DNA from: Paguma larvata
Taxonomy: Eukaryota; Chordata; Mammalia; Carnivora; Viverridae
NCBI GenBank assembly: GCA_030068075.1
Contig: CM057832.1
Coordinates: forward strand, 81,900,002-81,964,001
Direction of reading: 5' to 3'
DNA: 64,000 nucleotides
In this document: positions 24,188-33,949 of the stretch, one piece after another
Layout of the letters: each line of letters starts with the position of its first letter
How positions within the stretch are numbered: position 1 is the first letter of the stretch
Position numbers and translations under genes: made by a program
The notes under the pieces: generated by a model
The model's input: the letters and a program-made list of their open reading frames with translations, nothing else
Told to the model about the DNA's origin: nothing
Database searches by the model: none

Positions 24188-25149
24188 CTCTTTACATGTC
24201 TATGTAGGGGAATTGCACTATAAATGCACTTAATGTGGACAAACTCAGCCATTATCGCCGTTTACAATTTAAAATGAAAAGAGGGAGGGAGACAGAGAAG
24301 AAACGATACCAGTAAATGCAAATGATTCCGGTTACCATTCTACTCAGTGCGCATAAGATGGAAGACAAATTCCATGAAACTTTCTTAGTGAGAGCATATT
24401 GCTTCACTCATTAAATAAAAAGATACGTGTTTATGTGTCAAATGGCCCCTTAATAGAAGGAACTACTGTATCTACAACTCAACTAAGAAAGTGGTGATTT
24501 CCTTTCCAAAGATAGCTGGGAGCATTTGTTGGAAAGTTGTACCTTTGGTTACAATGTTACCACTTTCTAAGAATTTTCCAAGGGACATTTTGATATTATG
24601 CAAATTATTTTCTCATGTCCTGTCTTTAGGACTTAGCCATTGCCTTAAATGGAATTCCACTCTTACCCACCTGCAGGAGCCTGGGAACTAAGGGAAGACA
24701 AAGTGTTTCAGAAAGGTAGGAAATTCTATCCCTGGGTAGTACCGGCAGTTAATGCTGGGGTTCAGTGGAAAACATTAAAGACAAAAGAAGGAAGAGCTGC
24801 CTTTAAAATAAACACGGGCAAGAGACATGCTTGGTAGAATCCTGGTTTTCTATACCTGGGGGAAGACTGGGATATAGGAGAGAGGATTGTAATTGCAGGA
24901 AGTAAATGAGGGAGAGAAGTCCAGCAGTGACAGATGGAGAGAGGTTGGGAACATGGGGAGGGCTCAATACAGAGGAATCATGGTTTTTGATATGCACATG
25001 ATTTTTAAGTGTTTGACTTGTAGTCACAGAAACCAGTGGTTACTGGTTCTCAATCGAAATTATAGACCCTAAATCTACTGAGGATCAGTTATGAAAGTGA
25101 ACAGTGACTGATGTTGGAAGAACAGTGTTTGGTATAAGATAAAAATCAT
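24188..25149. other. Unassigned sequence
   Basis: No gene or repeat recognised. Confidence 0.4.
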
Positions 25150-25265
25150 GATAAGCCTAACTTTTCACCTGCAAAGTGACAAGAATAATAATGCTTAATC
25201 CATTGGATTGTTAAAAGGCTTAAATGTGATATGACAAAGTAGCCAACATAATGTTTGGAAAATGG
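25150..25265 (-). mobile_element. MIR fragment, antisense
   Basis: The words 'cacctgcaaagtgacaagaa', 'taatccattggattgttaaa' and 'aggcttaaatgtgatatgac' mirror the antisense MIR centre. It is short and diverged. Confidence 0.5.
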
Positions 25266-25394
25266 AACGTAGAAAAACCTGCTCTTTACTTGGGGCCTTT
25301 CGGAAATTCTGTAAATGTAGATGTATCTGTCAGAACTTATAATAAAACTCCATCTCCCTGCATTTAGAAAGTAAGGGCTGAAACCTGTGGTGAT

Positions 25395-25582
25395 GTCTAT
25401 GAGGGTTAATGGCGGTAGGGGGTCGGGGGGAGGGGAAAATGGGTGACAGGCATTGAGGAGGGCGCTTGTTGGGATGAGCACTGGGTGTTGTACGTAAGTG
25501 ATGATTCATGGAAATCTACTCCCAAAGCCAAAACTACACAGTATACGTTGTATGTTAGCTAACTTAACAATAAATTATAATT
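25395..25582 (+). mobile_element. Carnivore LINE-1 3' UTR end
   Basis: The words 'gtcggggggaggggaaaatg', 'gtgacaggcattgaggaggg', 'gttgggatgagcactgggtg' and the terminal 'aacaataaattataatttta' match the carnivore LINE-1 3' UTR end. It parallels the young copies at 11330-11444 and 31100-31230 but belongs to a different subfamily. Only the last ~190 bp inserted or survived. Confidence 0.85.
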
Positions 25583-25790
25583 TTATGTTATATATTAATA
25601 TATAATATAAAAATTAATATATTAATTATATGTTATATATTAATATAAATATATATTTTATATTATATTATATATTAATATATAATATAATTTTAAAATT
25701 ATATAATTTTATATATTATATATTAATATAAATATATATTATATATACATACATATATGTATATGTATATTATAAATATATATATAGGGC
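25583..25790. repeat. AT-rich simple repeat, likely grown from a LINE-1 tail
   Basis: About 200 bp of TA/TTA units such as 'atatattaatataaatata' directly follow the LINE-1 3' end, which suggests expansion of its A-rich tail. It has many self-complementary segments and probably mutates fast. Confidence 0.9.
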
Positions 25791-25794
25791 TAGA

Positions 25795-25960
25795 TGGAAA
25801 GGTTTGGAGTCACATTGACTTTGGACTTGAATCACTTCCATGTCTCTAGTTGCTTGATATCCCTGAGATGATAGCTCAGTCTGACTTTTAGAGTTCTTGG
25901 GAAGATTAAATGAGGTGGTAAATACACTGAAAGAATTTAACACATAGTTTTCACTGAGAA
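25795..25960 (-). mobile_element. MIR, antisense
   Basis: The words 'tttggagtcacattgacttt', 'tgatatccctgagatgatag' and 'agattaaatgaggtggtaaa' are antisense MIR order. It is diverged. Confidence 0.6.
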
Positions 25961-26197
25961 TCTTAGTTCCTTTCTCCTTCATTCTGCTTTTGTAGTATCT
26001 CACACAGGTTTACCAGAATTAAACAAGTTGAATTAATTTTGCTTAGGAGATAAAGTTCGGAAATTTTTCAACTACATAATGACCTAAAATATTTCTAACT
26101 AGCAACTTTGGAAGATAGTTTTTGAATTTATAGCAGGGTCTAGACATCCACTAACTGGGTTTAAAATATCCTCTTTTTACCTCTGAGATTCAGTTTG

Positions 26198-26201
<4 letters not shown>

Positions 26202-26244
<43 letters not shown>
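26202..26244. repeat. (CA)n microsatellite
   Basis: About 21 uninterrupted CA units. Length polymorphism is likely. Confidence 0.95.
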
Positions 26245-26245
<1 letters not shown>

Positions 26246-26343
26246 GATTCTGGGACTCATGGATAAAGACAATTATTTTTGTTAGCTTTCTTGAGGTATA
26301 ATTTATCCATAATAAACTTCATCAATTTAAAGTATGAATTCAG

Positions 26344-26589
26344 GGGCACTGAATTCAGCCACTGGGTGGCTCAGTCAATCAAGCAACCAACTCTTGATTT
26401 TGGCTCAGGTCATGATCTCACAGTTGTGAGATCAAGCACTGTGTGGGACTCTGTGCTGAGTGTGGAGTTTTCTTGGGATTTTTCTTTGTCTCTCTTTCCC
26501 TCCTCAACTCATGCACACACTTTCTTTCTCCATTTCTCTCTCTCTCTCTCAAAATAAATAAAAACCTAAAAAATTAAAAAAAAATAAGT
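26344..26589 (+). mobile_element. Felid-type SINE nested in an old LINE-1
   Basis: Sense SINE with an unusual leader: the start reads 'gggcactgaattcagccact' before 'gggtggctcagtcaatcaag', so the head carries a short insertion. The body runs 'ggtcatgatctcacagttgt', a pyrimidine block, and an 'aaataaataaaaac' tail. It is flanked by 'tatgaattcag' at 26333-26343 and 26590-26600. The LINE-1 3' UTR continues on both sides, which proves nesting. Confidence 0.9.
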
Positions 26590-27262
26590 TATGAATTCAG
26601 TGAGTTTTGACAAATATAAAGTGTTATGTCACCACCACTGCTATGATATTACAGAATATTTCATCATTCCTTGGTACCTCCTTTGCAGTCAGTGCCCTAC
26701 CAATTCTTGATCTCTGATAATCACTGTTTTTTCCCCATTCCTTTCACTATAGTTTTGCCTTTTCTAAAAATTTAAACTAACAGTATGATGTAGTTGATTC
26801 TCTTTTGTATATAGATTTTTTTCTACTTAGCATTATGTTTTTGAGATTCATCCTTTTTGCTGAAAGCATCATTAGATTGTACCTTTTTATTGATGATTAA
26901 ATAATCCCATTTTATGGATGTATGCTTTGTTTACCTGTTCACAGGTTGATGGCCATTTGAGTTTATTCCAGTTTCTGGATACTGGAAATAAAACTGCTGT
27001 GCACATGCACATACACGTCTTTGTGTATGTTCAGGATATTTACATTCTCTTAAGTAAATACCTAGATGTGGAATTGCTAGGTCTTATGCCAATAGTGTAT
27101 TTAAATTTATAAGGAACTGTCCAACTGTTTTCCAAACTATTTGTCTTGTTACTCATTCTCATCAACAACATAGAATACTTTCCGTTGCCCCACCTTATAG
27201 CATTTGATATTGTCAATATTTAAAATTTTAGCCATATTTAATGAATGGGTATGGTATCTCAT

Positions 27263-27416
27263 TGTGGTTTTTGCATTTCCCTAAAGACTAGTGATGTTGA
27301 GTGTATTCTCATATGCTTTTTGCCACCTGCAAATAAGAATGTGGTTTTTGCATTTCCCTAAAGACTAGTGATGTTGAGTGTATTCTCATATGCTTTTTGC
27401 CACCTGCAAATAAGAA
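27263..27416. repeat. Perfect 77-bp tandem duplication in old LINE-1
   Basis: Two adjacent copies, 27263-27339 and 27340-27416, are identical base for base as far as I can read. Each begins 'tgtggtttttgcatttccct' and ends 'cacctgcaaataagaa'. The surrounding old LINE-1 sequence is heavily diverged from other copies, so identity between units implies a recent duplication or an assembly artefact. Confidence 0.95.
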
Positions 27417-27566
27417 TGTAGAATGTTCAAATCTGTTTTCCAATTTTTTATTAAATTGCTTATTTTATTATTATTGAGTTTTAAGAGTTGTTTATGGATT
27501 CTGAATACAAGTACTTTTGAAAGTGTATGCATTTTGCAAACACCTATCTATCTAATATGCCATTTT

Positions 27567-27670
27567 ATTTATTTATTTATTTTTATTGTTTTATTTTATT
27601 TTAAAATTTTATTAATTTTTAAAAAATTTTACATACAAGTTATTAGCATACAGTGCAACAATGATTAGTC
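27567..27670 (-). mobile_element. Short LINE-1 3'-end fragment nested in old LINE-1
   Basis: A T-rich stretch ('atttatttatttatttttat') is followed by 'ttagcatacagtgcaacaat', which I recognise as antisense 3'-terminal sequence of a carnivore LINE-1. It is flanked by 'tgccatttt' at 27558-27566 and 27671-27679, consistent with a target-site duplication. It is only about 104 bp long. Confidence 0.55.
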
Positions 27671-29227
27671 TGCCATTTTCTTAATTGAAGAGTAAAGTTT
27701 TTAATTTTGATGAAGTATAATTCATTAACTTTTCTTGTATATTTCATGCTCTTCATGTCCTATTTCATGCCCAAACCAAAGTGTCCCAGTCTTTTTTTTT
27801 TTCTGTTTTCTTATTGAAGTTTAAAGTTTTCAGCTCTTTTATTTAGGTATATGATCTATTCTGAGGTATTGTATGAGGTGACATTTAATTTATTTTAATA
27901 TAAAGGTACAGTCATTCCAATGTAATTTGTTGAAAACAAAATCCTTTTCCAGTTGACTTACTTTGGCACATTGCTAAATACTGATTGTTAACATATGTGT
28001 GGATTTATTTCTGGGCTTTCTGTTTCATTGATCTGTATGCATTATGCCAATACTAAGCTGTCTTACTTTAGCTTTAGAGTTAAGTATTGAAATTAGATAG
28101 TGTGAGTCTTTCAACTTTCTTCATTCTAAAACTAGTTTGTCTATTCTGGATCCCTTGGGTTTCCATATGAATTTTAGCATTAGCTTTCAAATTGTTGCAA
28201 AAGTTAGTTGGGACTTTGGGAATGCACTGACTCTATAGATCTATTTGGAGGAAACAGATACCTTAAAAATAAAAAAATCTTCTCATAGTGAAAATGATAT
28301 AGCTCTACCTTTGTTTTCTTTGTCTCAGAAATACTTAGCAATTTTCCGTGAGTATGGCTTACACATATTTTGTTAAATATATTCATTTTTGTTTCATGTT
28401 TAATGCTAATATAAATGGTATTTTTGAAAATTCAAATTGTGATTATTTGTGGCTAATATTTAGAAATTTGTTTTTAAATATTTATCTAGTATACTTTCCT
28501 CTCGATAAACTAACTTTTTATTTCTGGGATCCTTTTCGAAAATTTCTTAGGATTTTTTACATAGATAGATGTGTCCTTTGTGAATGAAGACATTTTGAAT
28601 TCTTTCTTTCCAATATGTGTAACATTTATTTATTTATTCATTCATTCATTCTTTATTGCTCTGGCCATGATTTGCAGCGTAACGCTGAATGGAAATAATG
28701 AGAGCAGACATCCTTATCTTGTTCTTTATCTAAGAAGGAAAGCAAATAGTTTTTACCCATTGAGTATAATATTAGTTGTAGGTTATTTGTGAAGGCACTT
28801 TATCAAATTGAGAAAGTTTCTCTTTATTCCTAATTTGCTAGAAAGTTAAATTTTTTCAAATCTGATTTATGAATCACTTGGGCTGTTTATATGTATCTTA
28901 TTTTTATATCTCTTAATGTGGAGAATTCTACTGATGGACTTCCAAATAGTAAACCTACCTTGAATTACTGGGATGGGTTCAATTTGCTAAATGTTCAATT
29001 TGCTAAATGACTTTTGCACGTATATTCATGAGGGATATCGTTCAGTTGTTTCCCTGTAATTTATTTGGTTTTAGGTGTCAAGGCAATGCTGGTCTCATCA
29101 ATGAATTGGAAAGGGTTCCTTCTGTGGAATTTCTACAGTAGTTTCAGTGGGATTTGCATTATTACTTAAATGTTTTAAAGAATATGCTAGGGAAGCCATC
29201 TCTGCTCAGTTTTCTTTTTGGCCAATT

Positions 29228-31252
29228 TAAAAAAGATGGATTCATGAATCAGTTCTAGTAGGCTTTTGGTGGATTCCGTCGGGTTTTCCATGTAAAGTAT
29301 CATGTCATCTGCAAAAAGTGAAAGTTTGACTTCCTCCATGATTTCAGCAAAGTTGCAGGATACAAAATCAATGTACAGAAATCGGTGGCATTTCTATACA
29401 CCAACAATGAAGCAGCAGAAAGAGAAATAAAGAAGCTAATCCCTTTCACAATTGCACCAAAAACCATAAAATACCTAGGAATAAACCTAACCAAAGATGT
29501 GAAAGACCTCTACACTGAAAACTATAAAAAACTTATGAAGGAAATTGAGGAAGACACAAGGAAATGGAAAAACATCCCATGCTCATGGATTGGAAGAATA
29601 AATATCGTCAAAATGGCAATACTACCCAAAGCAATCTACACATTCAATGCAATCCCAATCAAAATTGCACCAGCATTCTTCTCAAAGCTAGAGCAAACAA
29701 TCCTAAAATTTGTATGGAACCACAAAAGACCTCGAATAGCCAAAATAATACTGAAGAATAAAACCAAGGCGGGAGGCATCACAATCCCAGACTTTAACCT
29801 CTACTACAAAGCGGTAGTCATCAAGACTGTATGGTATTGGCACAAAAACAGACGCATAGACCAATGGAATAGAATAGAAAACTCAGAAATGGACCCGCAA
29901 GTATATGGCCAACTAATCTTTGACAAAGCGGGAAAATGTATCCAATGGGAAAAAGACAGCCTCTTTAACAAATGGTGCTGGGAGAATTGGACAGCAACAT
30001 GCAAAAGAATGAAACTAGACCACTTTCTTACACCACTCACAAAAATAAATTCTAAATGGATAAAACATCTGAATGTGAGACAGGAAACCGTCAAAATCCT
30101 AGAGGAGAAAACAGGAAAAAGCCTCTTTGACCTAAGACGCACCAATTTCTTACTCGACACGTCTCCAAAGGCAAGAGAATTAAAAGCAAAGATGAACTAT
30201 TGGGACCTCATCAAGATAAAAAGCTTCTGCACAGCAAAAGAAACAACCAACAAAACGAATAGGCAACCAACGGAATGGGAAAAGATCATCGCAAATGACA
30301 TATCGGATAAAGGACTAATATCTAAAATTTATAAAGAACTTACCAAACTCCAAACCCGAAAAACAAACAACCCAGTGAAGAAATGGGCGGAAGATATGAA
30401 TAGACACTTCTCCAAAGGGGACATTCAGATGGCCAACAGACACATGAAACGATGCTCAAAGTCAGTCATCATCAGGGAAATACAAATCAAAACCACACTG
30501 AGATACCACCTCACACCAGTCAGAGTGGCTAAAATGAACAAATCAGGAAACTATAGATGCTGGCGAGGATGTGGAGAAGTAGGCACCCTCCTACACTGTT
30601 GGTGGGAATGCAAACTGGTGCAGCCACTCTGGAAAACGGTGTGGAGGTTCCTCAAAAAAATGAAAATAGAGCTACCCTATGACCCAGCAATAGCTCTGCT
30701 AGGAATCTACCCAAGAGACACAGGAATGCTGATGCATAGGAGCACGTGTACCCCAATGTTCATAGCAGCACTTTCGACAATAGCCAAATCATGGAAAGAG
30801 ACCAAGTGCCCATCAACTGACGAATGGATAAAGAAGTTATGGTACTTATATACAATGGACTACTACGTGGCAATGAGAAAAAATGAAATCTGGCCATGTG
30901 TAGCAACATGGATGGAACTGGAGGGTATTATGTTAAGTGAAATAAGTCAGTTAGAAAAAGACAGATACCATATGTTTCCACGAATAGGTGGACTTTGTGA
31001 AACTAAGCAAAAACCAGGGGGAGGGGAAGAGGGGAAAGGAAAAAAAGACACAGAGGGGGAGGGAGATAAAACATAAGAGACTCTCAAAGACTAAGAAAAA
31101 ACTGAGGGTAAGGGGGATGAGGGAGGAGGGAGAGGGGGTGATGGGCATTAAAAAGGGCACATGTTGGGATGAACACTGGGTGTTATATGTAAACCAATTT
31201 GAAAATAAACTATTATAATAAAAAAAATAAAAAAATAAAAAAGATGGATTCA
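29228..31252 (+). mobile_element. Young LINE-1, 5'-truncated and twin-primed, with TSD
   Basis: The element is bounded by a perfect duplication, 'taaaaaagatggattca', at 29228-29244 and 31236-31252, inside the older antisense LINE-1. Positions 29245-29337 are LINE-1 ORF2 in reverse. From 29338 the element runs forward through the rest of ORF2 and the G-rich 3' UTR ('accagggggaggggaagagg') to the tail ('aaaataaactattataataa' plus A-runs). The 5' flank 'ttt/aaaaaag' fits the LINE-1 endonuclease site. The inverted part carries the reverse-transcriptase catalytic F-A-D-D codons (minus strand, 29304-29315). The forward part starts just downstream of them. The insert lacks the 5' UTR, ORF1, the endonuclease and most of the RT domain, so it cannot move on its own. 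Confidence 0.97.
29385..31076 (+). CDS. LINE-1 ORF2 C-terminal fragment (563 codons, open, truncated)
   Basis: Intact ORF2p is the endonuclease and reverse transcriptase that copies LINE-1 RNA at nicked chromosomal DNA. This frame encodes only the part after the RT active site: the thumb region with '[11 protein letters not shown]' (residues ~27-37) and '[19 protein letters not shown]' (~63-81), and the C-terminal domain. A Cys/His motif, C392-x3-C396-x7-H404-x4-C409, is visible. It matches the known LINE-1 C-terminal C-x3-C-x7-H-x4-C motif. The first Met is internal to the original protein and not a true start. There is no stop or frameshift in 1.69 kb, ending at the normal ORF2 stop, with a short Gly/Lys/Glu-rich end. 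Without the endonuclease and the FADD residues it is not an active enzyme. Expression is doubtful. Confidence 0.95.
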   Translation: MAFLYTNNEAAEREIKKLIPFTIAPKTIKYLGINLTKDVKDLYTENYKKLMKEIEEDTRKWKNIPCSWIGRINIVKMAILPKAIYTFNAIPIKIAPAFFSKLEQTILKFVWNHKRPRIAKIILKNKTKAGGITIPDFNLYYKAVVIKTVWYWHKNRRIDQWNRIENSEMDPQVYGQLIFDKAGKCIQWEKDSLFNKWCWENWTATCKRMKLDHFLTPLTKINSKWIKHLNVRQETVKILEEKTGKSLFDLRRTNFLLDTSPKARELKAKMNYWDLIKIKSFCTAKETTNKTNRQPTEWEKIIANDISDKGLISKIYKELTKLQTRKTNNPVKKWAEDMNRHFSKGDIQMANRHMKRCSKSVIIREIQIKTTLRYHLTPVRVAKMNKSGNYRCWRGCGEVGTLLHCWWECKLVQPLWKTVWRFLKKMKIELPYDPAIALLGIYPRDTGMLMHRSTCTPMFIAALSTIAKSWKETKCPSTDEWIKKLWYLYTMDYYVAMRKNEIWPCVATWMELEGIMLSEISQLEKDRYHMFPRIGGLCETKQKPGGGEEGKGKKDTEGEGDKT

Positions 31253-31735
31253 GTTTCATTATTAGGTACAAACTTTTCAGGTTACCGACTTGTTTTGTGT
31301 TGCGCTTTGGTAGCTGGTCTCTTTCAAGGAATATCATCAAGGTGTTGGACTTATTTTCAGATATTCTTTATAATATTACCTAATTAACATTTTAATGTAT
31401 GCAGACTGTGTAGTAGTGTCCTTCCTCTTGTTTCTGATAATTTAAATTTGCATCTTCTTTATATTTTTCATTATCAGCTTGCTAGAAGTTTATCTAGTAA
31501 AATGATCTTTAGAACCAACTTTTTAATTCATTAGTATTATTTATTTTATTTAGTTTTCTGTTTAATTGATATCTGCTCTGCTTTTTTTAAATGTTTATCA
31601 TGACCTGAGTCAAGGTTGAATGCTTAACTGCCTGAGCCACATAGGTGCCCCTCTGCTCTGCTTTTTAAAAAATTTCTTTCTTCCTCCTTACTTTGGATTT
31701 AACTTGCTGTGCTTTAACTATTACTGTACTATTGT
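31253..31735 (-). mobile_element. Old LINE-1, continuation after the young insert
   Basis: It resumes the antisense ORF2 with 'ttcattattaggtacaaact', 'ctctttcaaggaatatcatc' and 'tctttagaaccaactttttt', the part upstream of the sequence interrupted at 29228. It is degraded. It contains the 65-bp mini-SINE at 31587-31651. Confidence 0.8.
31587..31651 (-). mobile_element. 65-bp mini-SINE (head joined to tail) with TSD
   Basis: On the minus strand it reads as the felid SINE head ('ggggcacctatgtggctcag', then 'gactcaggtcatgat') joined directly to tail sequence ('aaacatttaa'). The B-box, middle and pyrimidine block are all absent. It is flanked by a perfect 15-bp duplication, 'tctgctctgcttttt', at 31572-31586 and 31652-31666. 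That shows it is a complete insertion and not a random remnant. Confidence 0.88.
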
Positions 31736-31739
31736 TTAT

Positions 31740-32195
31740 TTCTCTATTTAGCTCTTTTAGTTTTTGCTTTATTTAAGTGCTCCTAAGTTGGGTACATAAA
31801 TTTTTAGTTATATTTACCTGGTGTATTTACCCATTTATCATTATATAATGACCTTCTTTGTCTCTTTTTATAATTTTTAGTTTTTAAGGCCTATTTTGCC
31901 TGATGTAAGTATAGCTACCCCTGCTATTTTGGTTACCATTTGCTTGAAATGTTCTTCTCATCCTTTCAGTCTCTGTCTGTGTCTCTTGTAGGTTAAAGTG
32001 AGTCTCTTATAGGCAGCATATTGTTGGAAATTTTTAATTTTAAATCAAGTCAGCCATTTTATGTCTTTAAATTGGAGAATTTGATCCATATATATTTAAA
32101 GTATTTATTGACGAGTAAGGACTTACTATTGCCAAGTTTTAATGTTTATTCTAATTGTTTTGTAGATCCATCGTTTCTTGTTTCTTATCCTCCTG

Positions 32196-32228
<33 letters not shown>

Positions 32229-33570
32229 CGTGCGCGAGTGTGTTTTGATGTCTTTTGTTAGCAGTAGGTTTTGGCTTCTTTATCATGTTCTTTTGGGTAA
32301 TTATAGGTTTCTCTCTTGCAGCTTACAAAAAGTATCTTAAACTTATTATACCAATTTTATTTTTTATAATACCCTATTTAAAACTGATAATAACTTCACT
32401 AGAATTTGTAAACTTTATACTTTTACTTCCCTTTCTCCTCACATTTTATTGTTTTTATAATTCACATACTTTTTTATTGTGTCCCTAGTGATAAGTTATT
32501 ATAGTTATAGTTATTTTTACTATGTTCTTTGTTAAACTTTTAAACTAGAGTCGGAAGTGAATTATGCACCACTATTATTATATTGCAGAATCAACGATAG
32601 CTGTATATTTACCATTACCAATGAGATTTATGCTAACTTTTGTATGTTCTCATGATGTTAGTTAGCATTGTATCACTTCTTCTCCAAGAACTCCTTTTAG
32701 TATTTATTGTAATGCAGGTCTGGTGGTAATGAACTCCCTCATCTTTTGTTTGTTCAGGAAAGCCTTTATCCTTCCTCTGTTTCTGACAACTTTTTCAGGT
32801 GTAGATTTCTTGGTTGATAGTTATGTCTTTTAATATTTTGAATATGTCACTCCATTCTCTCCTGGCCTGAAAAATTTCTTTTGAGAAATCCACTTGTTGT
32901 CTTATGGGTGTTACCTTACGTATGAACTTCTCTTTTTTCTCTTTCTGCTTTTTAAATCCTTTCTTTGTCTTTAACTTTTGACATTTTAATGATAATGTGT
33001 CTTGGTGTAGGCCTGTTCAGGTTCAACCTTTTGGGGATGGTTTGGGACTCATAGATTTTGATGTTTATTTCTTTCCCCGGGTTTGGGACATTTTCCACCA
33101 TTATTGTTTGAAATAGCCTTTCTATCCCTTTCTCTTCTCCTAGAATTCCCATAATGGGAATATTTTTTTATTTTGTTCCATGGTTCATGTGGGCTATCTT
33201 TACTCTTTTTCATTCTTCTTTTCTTTTTGCTTCTTTGACTGGGTAATTTGCAATGTCCTATCCTCTAGGTCTCTGATTCCTTTTTCCACCTGGTTGAATC
33301 TATTTTTGAAAGTCTTTATTGATTTCTTCAGTTCAGCTATTATAGTTTTTCAACTCTAAGGTTTCTGTTTGTATGTTTGTTTTTAATGATTGTTGTATCC
33401 TTGTCAAACTTGACATTTTTTCATGCATTGTTTTCCTAATTTCAATTAGTTATCTGTGTTTTCTTGTGGTTCACTGAATGTTCTTAAGAGGATTATTATG
33501 AATTCTTTGTCTGACAGTTTTACTATCAGTTATTGGAGCTTTATTAGTTATCTGATTTTTTTTTTCTTGC
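31740..33570 (-). mobile_element. Old LINE-1 segment, antisense, out of order with its neighbour
   Basis: The words 'cattatataatgaccttctt', 'tgcctgatgtaagtatagct', 'attgtaatgcaggtctggtg' and 'tttgggactcatagattttg' are antisense old LINE-1 ORF2 5' region and beyond. Homologous words recur in the block at 33950-36260, so this is a second copy and not a simple continuation. There is no open frame of note. A (GT)n lies inside at 32198-32226. Confidence 0.7.
32198..32226. repeat. (GT)n microsatellite
   Basis: About 14 GT units followed by 'gagcgtgcgcgagtgtg', an alternating purine-pyrimidine stretch. Confidence 0.93.
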
Positions 33571-33949
33571 CACTGATTCCTTACACTGGTGTATGTGCAT
33601 TTGAGTAATCAAGCTCCTTTTTCAGATTTTACACATTTGCTTTGGCAGAGACTCTTCTTCACCATTCAACTCAGTTTGAGTTTCTGGATACGTCTGCTTG
33701 TAATGCCCTTGGACGGGAATGGCCTGCTTTTATGTCTTTTGGTTTTTTTTTTTTTTTGGGCAAAGCAACTATTTGAGTTTTGAAGATGGGGATGGGGTAA
33801 GGGTGTGCCTCTGAATAAGAAAAGTTGAATAGAAATGCTATCTTAGTTCCCTACCCAATTGAGGATATAGATTCAGCTATGTGATTACTAGCTGTTTTTG
33901 TGAGGGGCAGTGAAGTCAGGAATGATTTACTTCAACGTCTTTGTGATAT
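33571..33949. other. Unassigned, within the LINE-1 complex
   Basis: A poly-T tract lies at 33743-33758. The rest may be further diverged LINE-1 or unrelated sequence. Confidence 0.4.

Larger units (their letters stand above)
26270..29227 (-). mobile_element. Old LINE-1, antisense, 3' part (outer host element)
   Basis: Going along the plus strand one reads the LINE-1 backwards. The 3' UTR ('ttgaggtataatttatccat', 'gagttttgacaaatataaag') comes first. Then the ORF2 C-terminal region ('cacaggttgatggccatttg', 'aaataaaactgctgtgcaca') and finally the reverse-transcriptase region ('gaattactgggatgggttca', 'tcatcaatgaattggaaagg'). Frames are broken by many stops. A SINE (26344-26589), a short LINE-1 fragment (27567-27670) and a tandem duplication (27263-27416) lie inside it. 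It is cut at 29228 by a young LINE-1 and resumes at 31253. Confidence 0.85.

Noticed and set aside
32952..33152. Short frames within 31.7-36.3 kb as small genes
   Set aside because: They fall in decayed antisense LINE-1 sequence, which leaves many AT-rich short frames.
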